Positions 16,823-26,669 are shown, numbered from the stretch's first letter. The stretch: 64,000 nt of DNA from Elizabethkingia sp. YR214 (GCF_003058195.1 NZ_QBUH01000003.1:1-64000); one strand, 5' to 3'. The notes: a model not told the origin generated them from the letters alone. A program made the numbers and translations.

Positions 16823-17581
16823 ATGGCAAAAGCAAATGTAAAAGACCTATTAGAGGCTGGCGTACACTTCGGTCACATGACTAGAAAGTGGAATCCAAAT
16901 ATGGCTCCATATATCTTCATGGAGAAAAACGGTATTCACATTGTCGATTTACATAAAACGGCAGTAAAATTGGACGAAGCTTGTAACGCTTTAGAAAAAA
17001 TTACTTCTGCTGGTAAAAAAGTTCTTTTCGTAGCTACTAAAAAACAAGCTAAAGAAGTTGTTGCAAAACACGCTTCTGAATTGAACATGCCTTATATTAC
17101 TGAAAGATGGCCAGGTGGTATGCTTACCAACTTCGTAACTATCAGAAAAGCGGTTAAGAAAATGAACGCTATTGATAAAATGAAGAAAGATGGTACTTTC
17201 GAAACTTTATCTAAAAAAGAAAGATTACAAGTTGACCGTCAGAGAGCTAACCTAGAGAAAAACTTAGGTTCTATCGCTGACATGGTGCGTCTTCCTTCTG
17301 CTATTTTCGTAGTAGATATTATGAGAGAACACATTGCGGTAACTGAAGCTAAGAAATTAGGTATTCCAGTTTTCGGTATCGTTGATACTAATTCTGACCC
17401 AAGAAAAGTAGATTTCGTTATCCCTGGTAACGATGATGCTTCTAAATCTATCGATATGATTCTTTCTGTAGTGTCTGAATCTATCAAAGAAGGTCAATCT
17501 CAAAGAAAAGCTGAAAAAGAAAAATCTAAAGAAGGTGAAAAAGCAACAGCTGATGCTGATGCTGATTTCGATGCTGAATAA
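16823..17581 (+). CDS. rpsB: 30S ribosomal protein S2
   Basis: A 252-residue S2 with the conserved start VKDLLEAGVHFGHMTRKWNP, GIHIVDLHKT, FVATKKQAKE, RWPGGMLTNF and PDA-type VVDIMREHIAVTEAKKLGIPVFGIVDTNSDP. The last 30 residues are a charged, Ala/Asp-rich tail (ADADADFDAE). S2 binds the small subunit at the neck and needs S1 nearby. It ends at a strong terminator (17601-17636), so, unlike in many bacteria, it is not directly followed by tsf on the same transcript. Confidence 0.98.
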   Translation: MAKANVKDLLEAGVHFGHMTRKWNPNMAPYIFMEKNGIHIVDLHKTAVKLDEACNALEKITSAGKKVLFVATKKQAKEVVAKHASELNMPYITERWPGGMLTNFVTIRKAVKKMNAIDKMKKDGTFETLSKKERLQVDRQRANLEKNLGSIADMVRLPSAIFVVDIMREHIAVTEAKKLGIPVFGIVDTNSDPRKVDFVIPGNDDASKSIDMILSVVSESIKEGQSQRKAEKEKSKEGEKATADADADFDAE

Positions 17582-17600
17582 GAATTTTCTTATATACATA

Positions 17601-17636
17601 AAAGAACCCGTTAGTTTACTAGCGGGTTCTTTTTTA
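17601..17636. terminator. Terminator of rpsB
   Basis: Stem AGAACCCGTTAGT / ACTAGCGGGTTCT with one G-U pair, then T run. The flanking A run lets it also end the minus-strand lipoprotein transcript. Confidence 0.88.
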
Positions 17637-17653
17637 TCCAAATATGGAATTGA

Positions 17654-18094
17654 TTATTTTAAAGATATCTGCTGGGAGCTGCGAATACTAATGGTTTCTC
17701 TGTAAACTTTCTGACAAACATTAGCCGAGAGTGTATAGGTTCCTTTCCGAATCATAGCGTAACCAACCTTTCCCGTGCCAATTGGTATTCTTTTAAATAC
17801 ACTACTGCCACTGATGGTGAAAACCATATTACAGGAAGATTCATTTTTTATGACAATAGAAGTATTAATAGCATTTGGATCTGTACTATTCAGAAGATCA
17901 TTTAATACAGCTTCCGTTTCAGGTTTATAAGTTTTTAGTAACTCACTATATTCTCTTTCAGTATTTGCTATAGAAGTATTGTTGCTTCCAGGATAAGAGG
18001 GATGTCTCGGAAATCGGTTGTAAGTGCCATAATTCATGGCATCACACCCAGCCAGAAATACCATTGTAGAAATAAGGAATAAATATTTTTTCAT
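17654..18094 (-). CDS. Small lipoprotein between rpsB and tsf, unknown
   Basis: A 146-residue lipoprotein with lipobox LAGC (Cys18) after MKKYLFLISTMVF. A Pro/Asn-rich linker (residues 25-45) and a helix with EREYSELLKTYKPETEAVLNDLL follow. The C-terminal half is a beta domain with two Cys (SSCNMVF, NVCQKVY) that could form a disulfide. I am not sure of the family. It may be a Weeksellaceae-specific DUF of the DUF6759 kind. It is on the opposite strand from its ribosomal neighbours and separates rpsB from tsf. A periplasmic membrane-anchored position is inferred from the lipobox. Confidence 0.7.
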   Translation of the reverse strand: MKKYLFLISTMVFLAGCDAMNYGTYNRFPRHPSYPGSNNTSIANTEREYSELLKTYKPETEAVLNDLLNSTDPNAINTSIVIKNESSCNMVFTISGSSVFKRIPIGTGKVGYAMIRKGTYTLSANVCQKVYRETISIRSSQQISLK

Positions 18095-18184
18095 CCGTCA
18101 AAGATAAATTAATCTTCTTAAAATTAATTATTTCGTAATATACCTAAACACAAAACACAGCTTTTTAATTTGTTGTATTTTTTT

Positions 18185-18192
18185 TATCTTTG
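18185..18192 (+). promoter_or_regulatory. -7 element of tsf
   Basis: TATCTTTG followed by CA is a perfect TAnnTTTG box 45 bases before the tsf start. A TTTG lies only 12 bases upstream, too close for the usual spacing. Confidence 0.6.
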
Positions 18193-18237
18193 CACTGCTA
18201 AAATTTCAAGCATTATTTAATTAAAATATTTCAAACT

Positions 18238-19062
18238 ATGTATACACCAGTAGCAGCAGACGTAGCTAAACTAAGAAACCACACAGGTGCAGGTATGATG
18301 GATAGCAAAAAAGCTTTAGTGGAAGCTGAAGGCGATTTTGAAAAAGCTATCGAAATCCTTAGAAAAAAAGGTCAGAAAGTAGCAGCTAACAGAGCTGACA
18401 GAGAAAGTACTGAAGGTGCTGTTATCGCAAGAGTTAATGAAGATAACACTTTAGGTGCTATCATTAGCCTTAACTGTGAGACTGACTTCGTTGCTAAAAA
18501 CGAAGCTTTCATCGAGTTAGCTTATGAATTAGCTGAAATGGCAATTACTGCTGCGACTAAAGAAGAGTTATTAGCTACAGATTTCCACGGAATTACTGTT
18601 GCTGAGAAATTAATCGAGCAGACAGGTGTTATCGGTGAGAAAATCGAGATCGGTAGCTTCGAAAGAATTGAAGGACCTTTCTTAGGTGCTTACATCCACG
18701 CAGGTAACAAAATTGCTGCTATTACTTCTCTTTCTGCTAATGTAGAAGGTGGTGTTGAAGCTGCAAAAGCTGTTTCTATGCAGATTGCTGCAATGAACCC
18801 AATCGCTCTTGATGAAACTCAGGTTTCTCAAGAAACTATCGATAAAGAATTAGAAATCGAAAGAGATATCTTAACTAAAGAAGGTAAGCCTGCAAACATT
18901 ATCGATAACATCCTTAAAGGTAAAATGCAGAAGTTCTACAAAGAAAATACTTTAGTTCACCAGGCGTTCATCAAAGACGGAAGCCAATCAGTAGCTGACT
19001 ATGTAAAATCAGTTAGCGCTGACCTAAAAGTAGTAGGATTCGTAAGAGTAAGCTTAGCTTAA
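18238..19062 (+). CDS. tsf: Translation elongation factor Ts
   Basis: A 274-residue EF-Ts, the guanine-nucleotide exchange factor for EF-Tu. The N-terminal UBA-like module has VAKLRNHTGAGMMDSKKALVEAEGDFEKAIEILRKKG, including the TGAGMMDCK-type signature with Ser in place of Cys. The exchange core has NCETDFVAKNEAF, in which the Asp-Phe pair inserts into EF-Tu. The C-terminal part contains LVHQAFIKDGSQSVADYVK. It has its own promoter box and its own terminator (19082-19109). It is therefore transcribed apart from rpsB, which lies 656 bases upstream beyond an inverted lipoprotein gene. Confidence 0.98.
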   Translation: MYTPVAADVAKLRNHTGAGMMDSKKALVEAEGDFEKAIEILRKKGQKVAANRADRESTEGAVIARVNEDNTLGAIISLNCETDFVAKNEAFIELAYELAEMAITAATKEELLATDFHGITVAEKLIEQTGVIGEKIEIGSFERIEGPFLGAYIHAGNKIAAITSLSANVEGGVEAAKAVSMQIAAMNPIALDETQVSQETIDKELEIERDILTKEGKPANIIDNILKGKMQKFYKENTLVHQAFIKDGSQSVADYVKSVSADLKVVGFVRVSLA

Positions 19063-19081
19063 TCAAACTGAAATAAAAAGA

Positions 19082-19109
19082 AACCTCGGGAAGTTCCCGG
19101 GGTTTTTTG
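19082..19109 (+). terminator. Terminator of tsf
   Basis: Stem AACCTCGGGAA / TTCCCGGGGTT with one G-U pair, followed by T run. Confidence 0.88.
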
Positions 19110-19148
19110 TTAATCAGAATTAATGTTTCTCATTCCATAATAATTTCG

Positions 19149-19156
19149 TAATTTTG
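19149..19156 (+). promoter_or_regulatory. -7 element of guaB
   Basis: TAATTTTG followed by CA, 13 bases before the guaB start. A TTTC at 19126-19129 sits at the right 19-base spacing for a weak -33 box. Confidence 0.6.
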
Positions 19157-19169
19157 CAAAGAAAGTGCT

Positions 19170-20630
19170 ATGCCTATACACGACAAAATAATAGAGACGG
19201 CAATCACCTTTGATGACGTTCTTCTAGTACCTTCATATTCTGAAGTATTACCAAATCAGGTTTCTCTAAAATCAAGACTTTCCGATAAAATCACCCTGAA
19301 AGTTCCTATCGTTTCTGCAGCTATGGATACGGTAACGGAAGCTTCACTTGCTATTGCATTAGCGAGAGTAGGCGGATTAGGATTTATTCATAAGAATATG
19401 CCTATCGAGGAGCAAGCTAATCAGGTTAACAGTGTAAAAAGATCCGAGAACGGTATGATCTCCGATCCTGTTACATTATCCAAAGAACATACTCTTGGAG
19501 AGGCTAAAGGGATGATGGCTCATTATAAAATTTCAGGACTTCCTGTAGTAGATAATGATAACAAACTGGTAGGTATTATTACTAACAGAGATGTGAAGTA
19601 CCAGGAAGATCTGGATCTTAAGGTTGAAGAGATTATGACAAAGGATAACCTTATCGTTTCTCACAAGTCAACAACTCTGGAAGAAGCAAAAGAAATTTTG
19701 TTGAAGAGCAGAGTAGAAAAACTTCCAATAGTAGATGCTGAAAACAAATTGGTAGGATTAATCACTATTAAAGATATTGACAATCAACTGGAGTATCCTA
19801 ATGCTAATAAAGACGGAAACGGAAGACTTATTGTAGGTGCTGGAGTTGGAGTTGGAGCAGATACAATGGACAGAGTGAAAGCTCTAGTTGTAGCTGGTGT
19901 GGATATTATTGCAGTGGACTCTGCACACGGTCATTCAGAAGGTGTTCTGGAAAAGATAAGAGAAATCCGTGCAGCATATCCGGATCTGGATATTGTTGGT
20001 GGGAATATTGTAACTGCTGAAGCAGCAAAAGCGCTTATTGAAGCTGGTGCAAATGTTCTGAAAGTAGGTGTTGGTCCAGGCTCTATCTGTACAACAAGAG
20101 TTGTTGCAGGTGTAGGTGTACCACAATTATCTGCTATCTATAACGTTTACGAATATGCAAGGACACAAAATGTAGCTGTTATTGCAGACGGAGGTATTAA
20201 GCTTTCCGGAGATATCGTAAAAGCTATTGCAAGTGGAGCCGGAGCAGTAATGCTTGGATCTCTTTTAGCAGGAACAGAAGAAGCTCCGGGGGATGAAATT
20301 ATTTTCCAGGGAAGAAAATTCAAGTCTTATCAGGGAATGGGATCTTTAGCAGCAATGAAGCGTGGTGGTAAAGAAAGATATTTCCAAAGTGAGGCAAAGA
20401 AATTTGTACCGGAAGGTATCGAAGGAAGAGTTCCTTTCAAAGGTAAGTTAGAAGAAGTTATTTTCCAGCTTAGCGGAGGATTAAGAGCCGGAATGGGATA
20501 CTGTGGGGCTAAAGATATCGAATCTCTTCAGAAAGATTCTAAAATGGTTCGTATCACAGGATCTGGGCTTAAAGAATCTCACCCGCATGATGTAATCATT
20601 ACGCAGGAAGCTCCTAATTACTCATTGTAA
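19170..20630 (+). CDS. guaB: Inosine-5'-monophosphate dehydrogenase
   Basis: 486 residues, the usual length for bacterial IMPDH, which oxidises IMP to XMP with NAD+ as the first committed step to GMP. The TIM barrel begins with [17 protein letters not shown]. Two CBS domains are inserted at about 95-205 ([26 protein letters not shown]) and would bind adenine or guanine nucleotides for regulation. The catalytic loop [11 protein letters not shown] has Cys307. The flap RYFQ and the GMGYCGA motif are present. The gene stands alone with its own -7 box and a perfect terminator at 20652-20679. Confidence 0.98.
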   Translation: MPIHDKIIETAITFDDVLLVPSYSEVLPNQVSLKSRLSDKITLKVPIVSAAMDTVTEASLAIALARVGGLGFIHKNMPIEEQANQVNSVKRSENGMISDPVTLSKEHTLGEAKGMMAHYKISGLPVVDNDNKLVGIITNRDVKYQEDLDLKVEEIMTKDNLIVSHKSTTLEEAKEILLKSRVEKLPIVDAENKLVGLITIKDIDNQLEYPNANKDGNGRLIVGAGVGVGADTMDRVKALVVAGVDIIAVDSAHGHSEGVLEKIREIRAAYPDLDIVGGNIVTAEAAKALIEAGANVLKVGVGPGSICTTRVVAGVGVPQLSAIYNVYEYARTQNVAVIADGGIKLSGDIVKAIASGAGAVMLGSLLAGTEEAPGDEIIFQGRKFKSYQGMGSLAAMKRGGKERYFQSEAKKFVPEGIEGRVPFKGKLEEVIFQLSGGLRAGMGYCGAKDIESLQKDSKMVRITGSGLKESHPHDVIITQEAPNYSL

Positions 20631-20651
20631 ATTATATTTGATACAATAAAT

Positions 20652-20679
20652 AAAAGCCAGCTATGCAGCTGGCTTTTTT
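20652..20679 (+). terminator. Terminator of guaB
   Basis: Perfect 11-bp stem AAAAGCCAGCT / AGCTGGCTTTT, loop ATGC, then T run. Confidence 0.92.
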
Positions 20680-20747
20680 GTTTGAATATTATTCCGGAAA
20701 TATGAATATCTTTACGATAACTAATAATCATAATTCCTTAATTTATA

Positions 20748-22754
20748 ATGAGAAATGTTTTCATTCAGCTCTGTCTGTTGGTAGGTACAGTATGTACTTT
20801 TTATAGTCAGGAAATTTCTGTAATTCCTAAACCCCAGCAGCTGCACCAAAAGACCGGAAATTTTGTAATTGATCAAAATACAGGAATACAGTTGAAAGGA
20901 ACCTCCGAAAAAGATGTTCAGTTATTTCTAAATCAGCTGCGAAAAGCTTCCGGATATGCTCTGTCTGTAAAAAACGGAAAAGAAAATACAATAATTTTCC
21001 AATTGGATGTAAAATTGGGATTGCCAAGTCAGGATGGCTATACACTGGATGTATCTGATAAAAATATTGTAGTAAAAGCTAAAAACAGGAATGGTCTTTT
21101 TTATGCGACACAGACGCTTAGACAGTTGTTACCTGTCTCTGTAGAAAGCTTGGTCAAAAAAGAAAATCAGAATTGGACAATTCCGGCTTTGACAATTACT
21201 GATTATCCAAGATATGGCTGGCGGGGGTATATGAAGGACGTTAGCCGTACCTTCTACAGTGTGGATGTTGTAAAAAAGTATTTAGATCTGATGGCGCTTT
21301 ATAAGATGAATACTTTTCACTGGCATCTAACGGATGATCAGGGATGGCGTATTGAAATTAAAAAGTATCCTAAACTAACTTCCGAGCAGGCAACAGTATT
21401 TCACAGGACAGAAAATCAGCCGGCAGAAAGAAGTGGATTTTATACCCAAGAGCAGATAAAAGAAGTTGTAGCTTATGCCAAGGAGCGAAAAATAACAATT
21501 GTTCCGGAGATTGATGTTCCGGGGCACTCATGGCCTACAATATTAGCTTATCCACAGTTAGGTGTTAATGAAAATAGTTACCCATATTTTGTATTTCCTT
21601 TTGTATCCTCATGGGGATATTGGGGGAATCAGTTCACTCCAAATACTTTAGATCCTTCTAAAGAGGAAGTATATACCTTCTTGCAGAATGTTTTTACAGA
21701 AATAGCAGTATTATTTCCGGGTGAGTATATTCATTTTGGCGGAGATGAAGTCAGACATGTACTTTGGGAGAAAGCACCACATGTACAAGAGTTTATGAAA
21801 GCGCACCAGATTGGTAATGTAAAACAATTACAGAGCTATTTTGTTCAGCGTGTTTCTGGTATTATCAAAAAACTGGGCAAAAAGCCTATTGGTTGGAACG
21901 ATGTACTGGCAGATGACAAAGGGCTGCCGAAGGAAACTGCTATTATGAGTTGGTTGGGAGAGGAAGCGATAAAAGAAGCAGCGAGCCATGGCTTTAAAGC
22001 TGTAGCAACACCCGCTTCACATATTTATTTAGATATTACACAGGCTGACAGAAATGACGGAACTCCTAGTGACTTGGCATATAGCAATATTAATTCAATA
22101 GACAGAATTTATGCTTATGATCCGTCTGCTGGCTTAACCAAGGAAGAAGAAAAATTTGTATTAGGAGTACAAGGGAATCTATGGTCGGCATTGACACAGG
22201 AGGCTAAAGATATGAATGTGCATGTTTTTCCTCGTTTATTAGCCATTGCAGAAATAGGATGGACATTACCTGCCAATAAAAATTTTGAAGATTTTAAAAG
22301 GCGTCTTTTAACGGGTGAAAAAAGATTAGATGAGTTGAAGGTCGATTATTATAAACCGGGAGGATATATAGCAGGAAAATGGGTTAAAAACGATATTAAA
22401 GAGGAATTTACCGACCTGTCATTTGATGTTACTTCTAAAATATATGCAAATGGAAGAATTGTTACCGGTTTTTTCTATACCTCCGGTAAAAACTTTTTAG
22501 AAATTGATGGAGTGCAGCTGCTGGAAGATGGTAAAGTAATATCCGAAGATCTGCATCATGCATTAGCAGATACCTTTAGAGGGACGAATAAAATAAAGCC
22601 ATTCTATTATAATCTAAAAGTAGATCGGTATAACCCAAAAGCAAAATATAGCTTAAAGGCAAAAGTCCGTGGAGTAGGAGGTACAGATTCTAATGGAAAC
22701 TTTACATTTAGTCTTAGTCCTTATAAACCATTTACAGCTGTTGAACCTAATTAA
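20748..22754 (+). CDS. GH20 beta-N-acetylhexosaminidase, exported
   Basis: A 668-residue enzyme with a signal peptide (residues 1-20, ending near FYSQ). An N-terminal GH20b domain (about 20-145) precedes the catalytic TIM barrel with YGWRGYMKDVSRTFYSVDVVKKY, NTFHWHLTDDQGWRIEIKKYP and EIDVPGHS. The catalytic pair is D333-E334 in HFGGDEVRH. GH20 enzymes use substrate-assisted retention to release terminal GlcNAc or GalNAc from glycans or chitin oligomers. A C-terminal beta domain (about 520-668) may help binding. It is alone between two terminators. A -7-like TATCTTTA at 20707 precedes the start by 34 bases. Confidence 0.95.
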   Translation: MRNVFIQLCLLVGTVCTFYSQEISVIPKPQQLHQKTGNFVIDQNTGIQLKGTSEKDVQLFLNQLRKASGYALSVKNGKENTIIFQLDVKLGLPSQDGYTLDVSDKNIVVKAKNRNGLFYATQTLRQLLPVSVESLVKKENQNWTIPALTITDYPRYGWRGYMKDVSRTFYSVDVVKKYLDLMALYKMNTFHWHLTDDQGWRIEIKKYPKLTSEQATVFHRTENQPAERSGFYTQEQIKEVVAYAKERKITIVPEIDVPGHSWPTILAYPQLGVNENSYPYFVFPFVSSWGYWGNQFTPNTLDPSKEEVYTFLQNVFTEIAVLFPGEYIHFGGDEVRHVLWEKAPHVQEFMKAHQIGNVKQLQSYFVQRVSGIIKKLGKKPIGWNDVLADDKGLPKETAIMSWLGEEAIKEAASHGFKAVATPASHIYLDITQADRNDGTPSDLAYSNINSIDRIYAYDPSAGLTKEEEKFVLGVQGNLWSALTQEAKDMNVHVFPRLLAIAEIGWTLPANKNFEDFKRRLLTGEKRLDELKVDYYKPGGYIAGKWVKNDIKEEFTDLSFDVTSKIYANGRIVTGFFYTSGKNFLEIDGVQLLEDGKVISEDLHHALADTFRGTNKIKPFYYNLKVDRYNPKAKYSLKAKVRGVGGTDSNGNFTFSLSPYKPFTAVEPN

Positions 22755-22757
22755 TAT

Positions 22758-22785
22758 AAAAGCCTGAGAACATCTCAGGCTTTTT
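22758..22785. terminator. Bidirectional terminator
   Basis: Perfect stem AAAAGCCTGAGA / TCTCAGGCTTTT with a short loop. It lies between the converging GH20 gene and the minus-strand unknown gene. Confidence 0.9.
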
Positions 22786-23832
22786 CTAATATGATTTCTT
22801 ATAATTTCGGAGAACAAACTTTATTCCGGTTTCAATAATATCACCCATTGTTTTACAATATTTGAAATTTACATCGTAAGTCAGCTTTTGTAATGCTGTT
22901 TTTAACTCTTTAACATTAGCCTCTGGTGCAAGATCTTCTTTTTTCATTATCGAAATCAGTTCATCAAACCTGTTTTGGCTACTGGTAACTCTTTTTACAA
23001 TCTGTGAGCGAACTTCTTTCCGGTATTGTTCTATAGAATTAGGCTTCAGTTTTTCCAATACCATATTTACCATCACACTGTTTTCTTTGAAATACTGAGG
23101 AAGGTATACCTTGATATTTCCTTCATAAGTTTGCTGATCAAAGTCTATAGGACGGATTCTGTATATTACCTGATCGAAATCGTGTACCGGAATAATCACA
23201 TAATTGTAAGAGCGCATATCTCCTAAAAGGCCGATAAGGCAGCGTTCATTGAATTTCACAAATTCCTTGGATATCTGAGCTTTTTCCAGTTCTGTACAAT
23301 TAGATAGATGCTTCTTAATGAATACATCTCCCGGTATTCCCAGAATATGCTCTTCAATCAGTGTGTTTTTATGAATAAGAAAATTGATTCTGTTTGGAGA
23401 AAGTAAATCCTCCAGTTCTAATCCATATATCCGCGAGGCGTCTGCCTGTTTAATATAAAAGTTGGTATAATTATCATTCAGAATATTTCTTACCCGGATT
23501 CGGAAAGGTTTGGAATTGCCAAAAGTGCAGAAGTCTATTGTGTCTACTTTTAGATAAGGTAAGGTAGCCTCGTCTCCGTCCGAATGGAGTAGGGTATATA
23601 TTTTATTTAGATTGGCTTCTATTTCCTGAAATTCATGTTCAGGATAGAATACACCTAGCCATAAAGTATCTTTGCCTTCTTTATCCAGAATACTTATACT
23701 GTCACTAAACCGTAAAAGATCTTCATACAGAAACTGAATTTTGGTAGTTCTGTTGTGTTTCTCCAGATATTGCTGTAAAGCCTCGGAAACAGGGAATATG
23801 GGTTTTCTAAAAGCAATCCTTACATCTTTCAT
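22786..23832 (-). CDS. Conserved-looking protein with possible kinase-like core, unknown
   Basis: A 348-residue soluble protein without signal peptide. The N-terminal 120 residues look like an alpha/beta domain (TLWLGVFYPEHEFQEIEANLNKIYTLL). The middle has GIPGDVFIKKHL, then FVKFNERCLIGLLGDMRSYNYVI, then YRIRPIDFDQQTYEG. The order of an Asn-containing loop followed by a strand with DFD recalls the catalytic loop and metal-binding Asp of kinase-like folds. That is a weak inference with no clear nucleotide loop. The C-terminal 80 residues are helical. It stands alone between the hexosaminidase and accA genes. Confidence 0.7.
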   Translation of the reverse strand: MKDVRIAFRKPIFPVSEALQQYLEKHNRTTKIQFLYEDLLRFSDSISILDKEGKDTLWLGVFYPEHEFQEIEANLNKIYTLLHSDGDEATLPYLKVDTIDFCTFGNSKPFRIRVRNILNDNYTNFYIKQADASRIYGLELEDLLSPNRINFLIHKNTLIEEHILGIPGDVFIKKHLSNCTELEKAQISKEFVKFNERCLIGLLGDMRSYNYVIIPVHDFDQVIYRIRPIDFDQQTYEGNIKVYLPQYFKENSVMVNMVLEKLKPNSIEQYRKEVRSQIVKRVTSSQNRFDELISIMKKEDLAPEANVKELKTALQKLTYDVNFKYCKTMGDIIETGIKFVLRNYKKSY

Positions 23833-23906
23833 TACATTCTATACTTTAATCTAAATATAAAAAATATTTGAATGCCTTATCCAAGAATTGTTATTTTATC
23901 AATAAG

Positions 23907-23935
23907 AAAAGCCACTCTTTTGAGTGGCTTTATAT
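23907..23935 (-). terminator. Terminator of accA
   Basis: Minus-strand stem AAAGCCACTC / GAGTGGCTTT with a 4-base loop, followed by TTTTCTTATT. Confidence 0.8.
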
Positions 23936-23953
23936 GTTTTAAGGAATTTAGAT

Positions 23954-24910
23954 TTATCCTTTGAATTTACCCATATTGATAAATTTCTCCTGTCTTTGCT
24001 CCATTAATTCTTTTCCATTAAATTTCTTTAAAGATTTAATATTGCTTAGGATTGTACTTTTTACATTCTGAAAAGCAACTTCCGGCTCGTAGTGAGCACC
24101 ACCAAGAGGTTCTTCGATGATACCATCGATTAATTTCTCTTTTAGCATATCAGGAGCAGTCAGTTTCATTGCTTCAGCAGCAACCTCTTTGTACTCCCAG
24201 CTTCTCCATAAAATGGTAGAACAGTTTTCAGGCGAAATTACAGAATACCAGCTATTCTCCATCATGTAAACTTTGTTTCCTACACCAATACCTAATGCAC
24301 CTCCACTAGCTCCTTCACCAATTACAATCGTGATAATAGGAACCGTCATACGGCACATTTCATAAATGTTTCTTGCAATAGCTTCTCCTTGTCCACGCTC
24401 TTCAGCTTCAAGACCAGGATATGCTCCCGGAGTATCAATAAGAGTAACAATAGGGATGTTAAATTTCTCTGCAAGCTTCATCAAACGAAGTGCTTTGCGG
24501 TATCCTTCTGGGTTCGACATACCAAAACGACGATGTTGTCTTTCTTTTGTTGTTCTCCCTTTCTGGGTTCCGATAACCATTACACTTTGTCCTTCAATTG
24601 TAATAATTCCACCTACCATTGCAGGATCGTCAGCAAAATTACGATCTCCATGAAGTTCTAAGAAACTGCCTTTGTCTGCAACTCCGTTAATGAAGTCTAA
24701 AGCATAAGGTCTGTTTGGATGGCGGGAAAGCTGAACTTTCTGCCATGGTGTAAGCTTGCCGTAGATATTCTTCTTTTCAGCAATAATTTTATCTTCTAAC
24801 TGGCTACAAGCCAATTTTACATCGATACCACTTTCTTCACCTACTAAAGAGCATTTGTCATATTGCTCCATAAGCTCTTCAATCGGCTTTTCAAATTCTA
24901 AATATTCCAT
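23954..24910 (-). CDS. accA: Acetyl-CoA carboxylase carboxyltransferase subunit alpha
   Basis: A 318-residue AccA. With AccD it forms the carboxyltransferase that moves CO2 from carboxybiotin to acetyl-CoA, giving malonyl-CoA for fatty acid synthesis. Seen: [22 protein letters not shown], the crotonase-fold core with RTKE-type [38 protein letters not shown] and [15 protein letters not shown] (oxyanion region). The length matches the family. It is monocistronic, with a -7 box at 24930-24937. accB and accC lie 12 kb away, and accD is not in the window. Confidence 0.97.
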   Translation of the reverse strand: MEYLEFEKPIEELMEQYDKCSLVGEESGIDVKLACSQLEDKIIAEKKNIYGKLTPWQKVQLSRHPNRPYALDFINGVADKGSFLELHGDRNFADDPAMVGGIITIEGQSVMVIGTQKGRTTKERQHRRFGMSNPEGYRKALRLMKLAEKFNIPIVTLIDTPGAYPGLEAEERGQGEAIARNIYEMCRMTVPIITIVIGEGASGGALGIGVGNKVYMMENSWYSVISPENCSTILWRSWEYKEVAAEAMKLTAPDMLKEKLIDGIIEEPLGGAHYEPEVAFQNVKSTILSNIKSLKKFNGKELMEQRQEKFINMGKFKG

Positions 24911-24929
24911 TCGTATGAATTCAAGGTCT

Positions 24930-24937
24930 CAAATTTA
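24930..24937 (-). promoter_or_regulatory. -7 element of accA
   Basis: Minus-strand TAAATTTG, perfect match to TAnnTTTG, 19 bases before the accA start, within the short gap to gltX. Confidence 0.55.
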
Positions 24938-24956
24938 AGGATTTTTTATGGAATCC

Positions 24957-26468
24957 CTATTTTAAAGTTTCAATAGCTTTAGTAATTCTGGAAATACTCT
25001 CTTCTTTTCCGATCATTTCCATAAGATCTGGTACGTCTGGTCCCTTAAGCTCTCCAACTAAAGAAAGACGTAAAGGCATCATTACTTTTCCCATACCAAA
25101 TCCTTTGGTTTCTGCTAAGTGATGGATACTTTCTTTAATAACTTCAGGTTTAAAATCTATAGATGAAATAACCTCAGTTAATTCTTGCATTAATGCAGCT
25201 GTTTCCGGAGACCATGCTTTTTTCGAAGCCTTTTCATCAAAAGATTCTGGTGCATGGAAAAAGAATTTACCATCATTATAGATATCTTTAACAAAGGTTG
25301 CTCTTTCTTTCATCAGACCAATGATTTTTAAAGCTTTCTCATCAGAAACTTCAATATTATTTTCTACCAGCACTTTTTTAAAGTCAGGAAGGATTACTTC
25401 ATTAGACATCAGTTGCAAGTACTGCTGATTGAACCATTTTGCTTTTTCAGCACTGAATCTTGCTCCGGCTTTATGAACTTTATTAAGGTCAAATTCTTTA
25501 ATCATTTCATCCATACTCACAATCTCTTTATTGTCAGCTGGTGACCATCCTAACATGGCAACCATATTGATGAAAGCTTCCGGTAAATAACCTTCTTCAC
25601 GGTAACCAGCAGAAGTGTTTCCTGTAGCAGGATCGGTAAAATTAAGCGGAAATACAGGGAAACCAAACTTGTCACCATCTCTTTTGCTTAGTTTACCTTT
25701 TCCTTCAGGTTTCAGGATAAGTGAAAGGTGAGCGAATTCTGGAGCATCCCAACCCATTGCTTCATATAACAATACATGAAGTGCCATTGATGGCAGCCAT
25801 TCTTCACCACGAATAACATGCGTAATTTTCATTTCATGATCATCGATAATGTTAGCAAAATGGTAGGTTGGCATTCCGTCATTTTTTACCAGAACTTTAT
25901 CATCCAGTGTATTAGTATTTACACTGAATTTTCCACGGATGATGTCATTAAGATTAATGATTCTGTCCAATGGCATTTTGAAACGGATTACATATGGCGT
26001 TTTTTCTTCCAGAAGTTTTTTTACTTCTTCTTCAGGAAGAGAAATACTATTTCTTAGTCTGTTACGGGTTTCGTAGTTATATGCAAAAACATCACCCTTA
26101 GCTTCGAATTCTGCACGAATCTGATCCAGTTCTTCAGGTGTATCGAAAGCCAGATATGCATAATCTGTCTTAAGAATTTGTTCAGTATACCTGTCATAGA
26201 TATCTCTACGTTCGGATTGACGATACGGAGCATAAGGACCGCCGTGTTTTGGACTTTCATCTGGTACCATGCCAATCCATTCCAGCGCTTCCATAATGTA
26301 TTCCTCAGAACCCGGAACATAGCGCTGAGTGTCAGTATCTTCAATTCTCAGGATGAAATCACCATCATTGTGTTTTGCAAACAGATAGTCATATAATGCT
26401 GTACGTACACCTCCCAAATGTAAAGGCCCGGTTGGGCTGGGAGCAAAACGTACCCGTACTTTTTCCAT
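24957..26468 (-). CDS. gltX: Glutamyl-tRNA synthetase
   Basis: 503 residues, a class I aminoacyl-tRNA synthetase charging tRNA-Glu. The HIGH motif is HLGG (residues 17-20, in PSPTGPLHLGGVRTALY) and the KMSKS motif is KLSKR (259-263). RIEDTDTQR, which contacts glutamate and ATP, is present. The helical anticodon-binding C-terminal domain covers about 330-503. Nothing unusual is seen. It has its own -7 box (26485-26492) and no clear terminator before accA, so part of the accA transcript may come from here. Confidence 0.98.
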   Translation of the reverse strand: MEKVRVRFAPSPTGPLHLGGVRTALYDYLFAKHNDGDFILRIEDTDTQRYVPGSEEYIMEALEWIGMVPDESPKHGGPYAPYRQSERRDIYDRYTEQILKTDYAYLAFDTPEELDQIRAEFEAKGDVFAYNYETRNRLRNSISLPEEEVKKLLEEKTPYVIRFKMPLDRIINLNDIIRGKFSVNTNTLDDKVLVKNDGMPTYHFANIIDDHEMKITHVIRGEEWLPSMALHVLLYEAMGWDAPEFAHLSLILKPEGKGKLSKRDGDKFGFPVFPLNFTDPATGNTSAGYREEGYLPEAFINMVAMLGWSPADNKEIVSMDEMIKEFDLNKVHKAGARFSAEKAKWFNQQYLQLMSNEVILPDFKKVLVENNIEVSDEKALKIIGLMKERATFVKDIYNDGKFFFHAPESFDEKASKKAWSPETAALMQELTEVISSIDFKPEVIKESIHHLAETKGFGMGKVMMPLRLSLVGELKGPDVPDLMEMIGKEESISRITKAIETLK

Positions 26469-26484
26469 GTAAAAAAATTTGGTG

Positions 26485-26492
26485 CAAATTTA
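26485..26492 (-). promoter_or_regulatory. -7 element of gltX
   Basis: Minus-strand TAAATTTG followed by CA, 17 bases before the start codon. Confidence 0.6.
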
Positions 26493-26669
26493 CTTAAAAT
26501 TATACGGTTATCAGCTTTTGATTATAAGATTTGATTTACACAAATCCAGGTTTATACACGATAATGGAAAATGGTGCGTTTATCTAATAAGATTTTTTAT
26601 AGAGAAGAATCATGATGCTGAATGGATAGAAGGCGAATGAGGTAGCATTCGAATATTCTTAAGAAAGGA

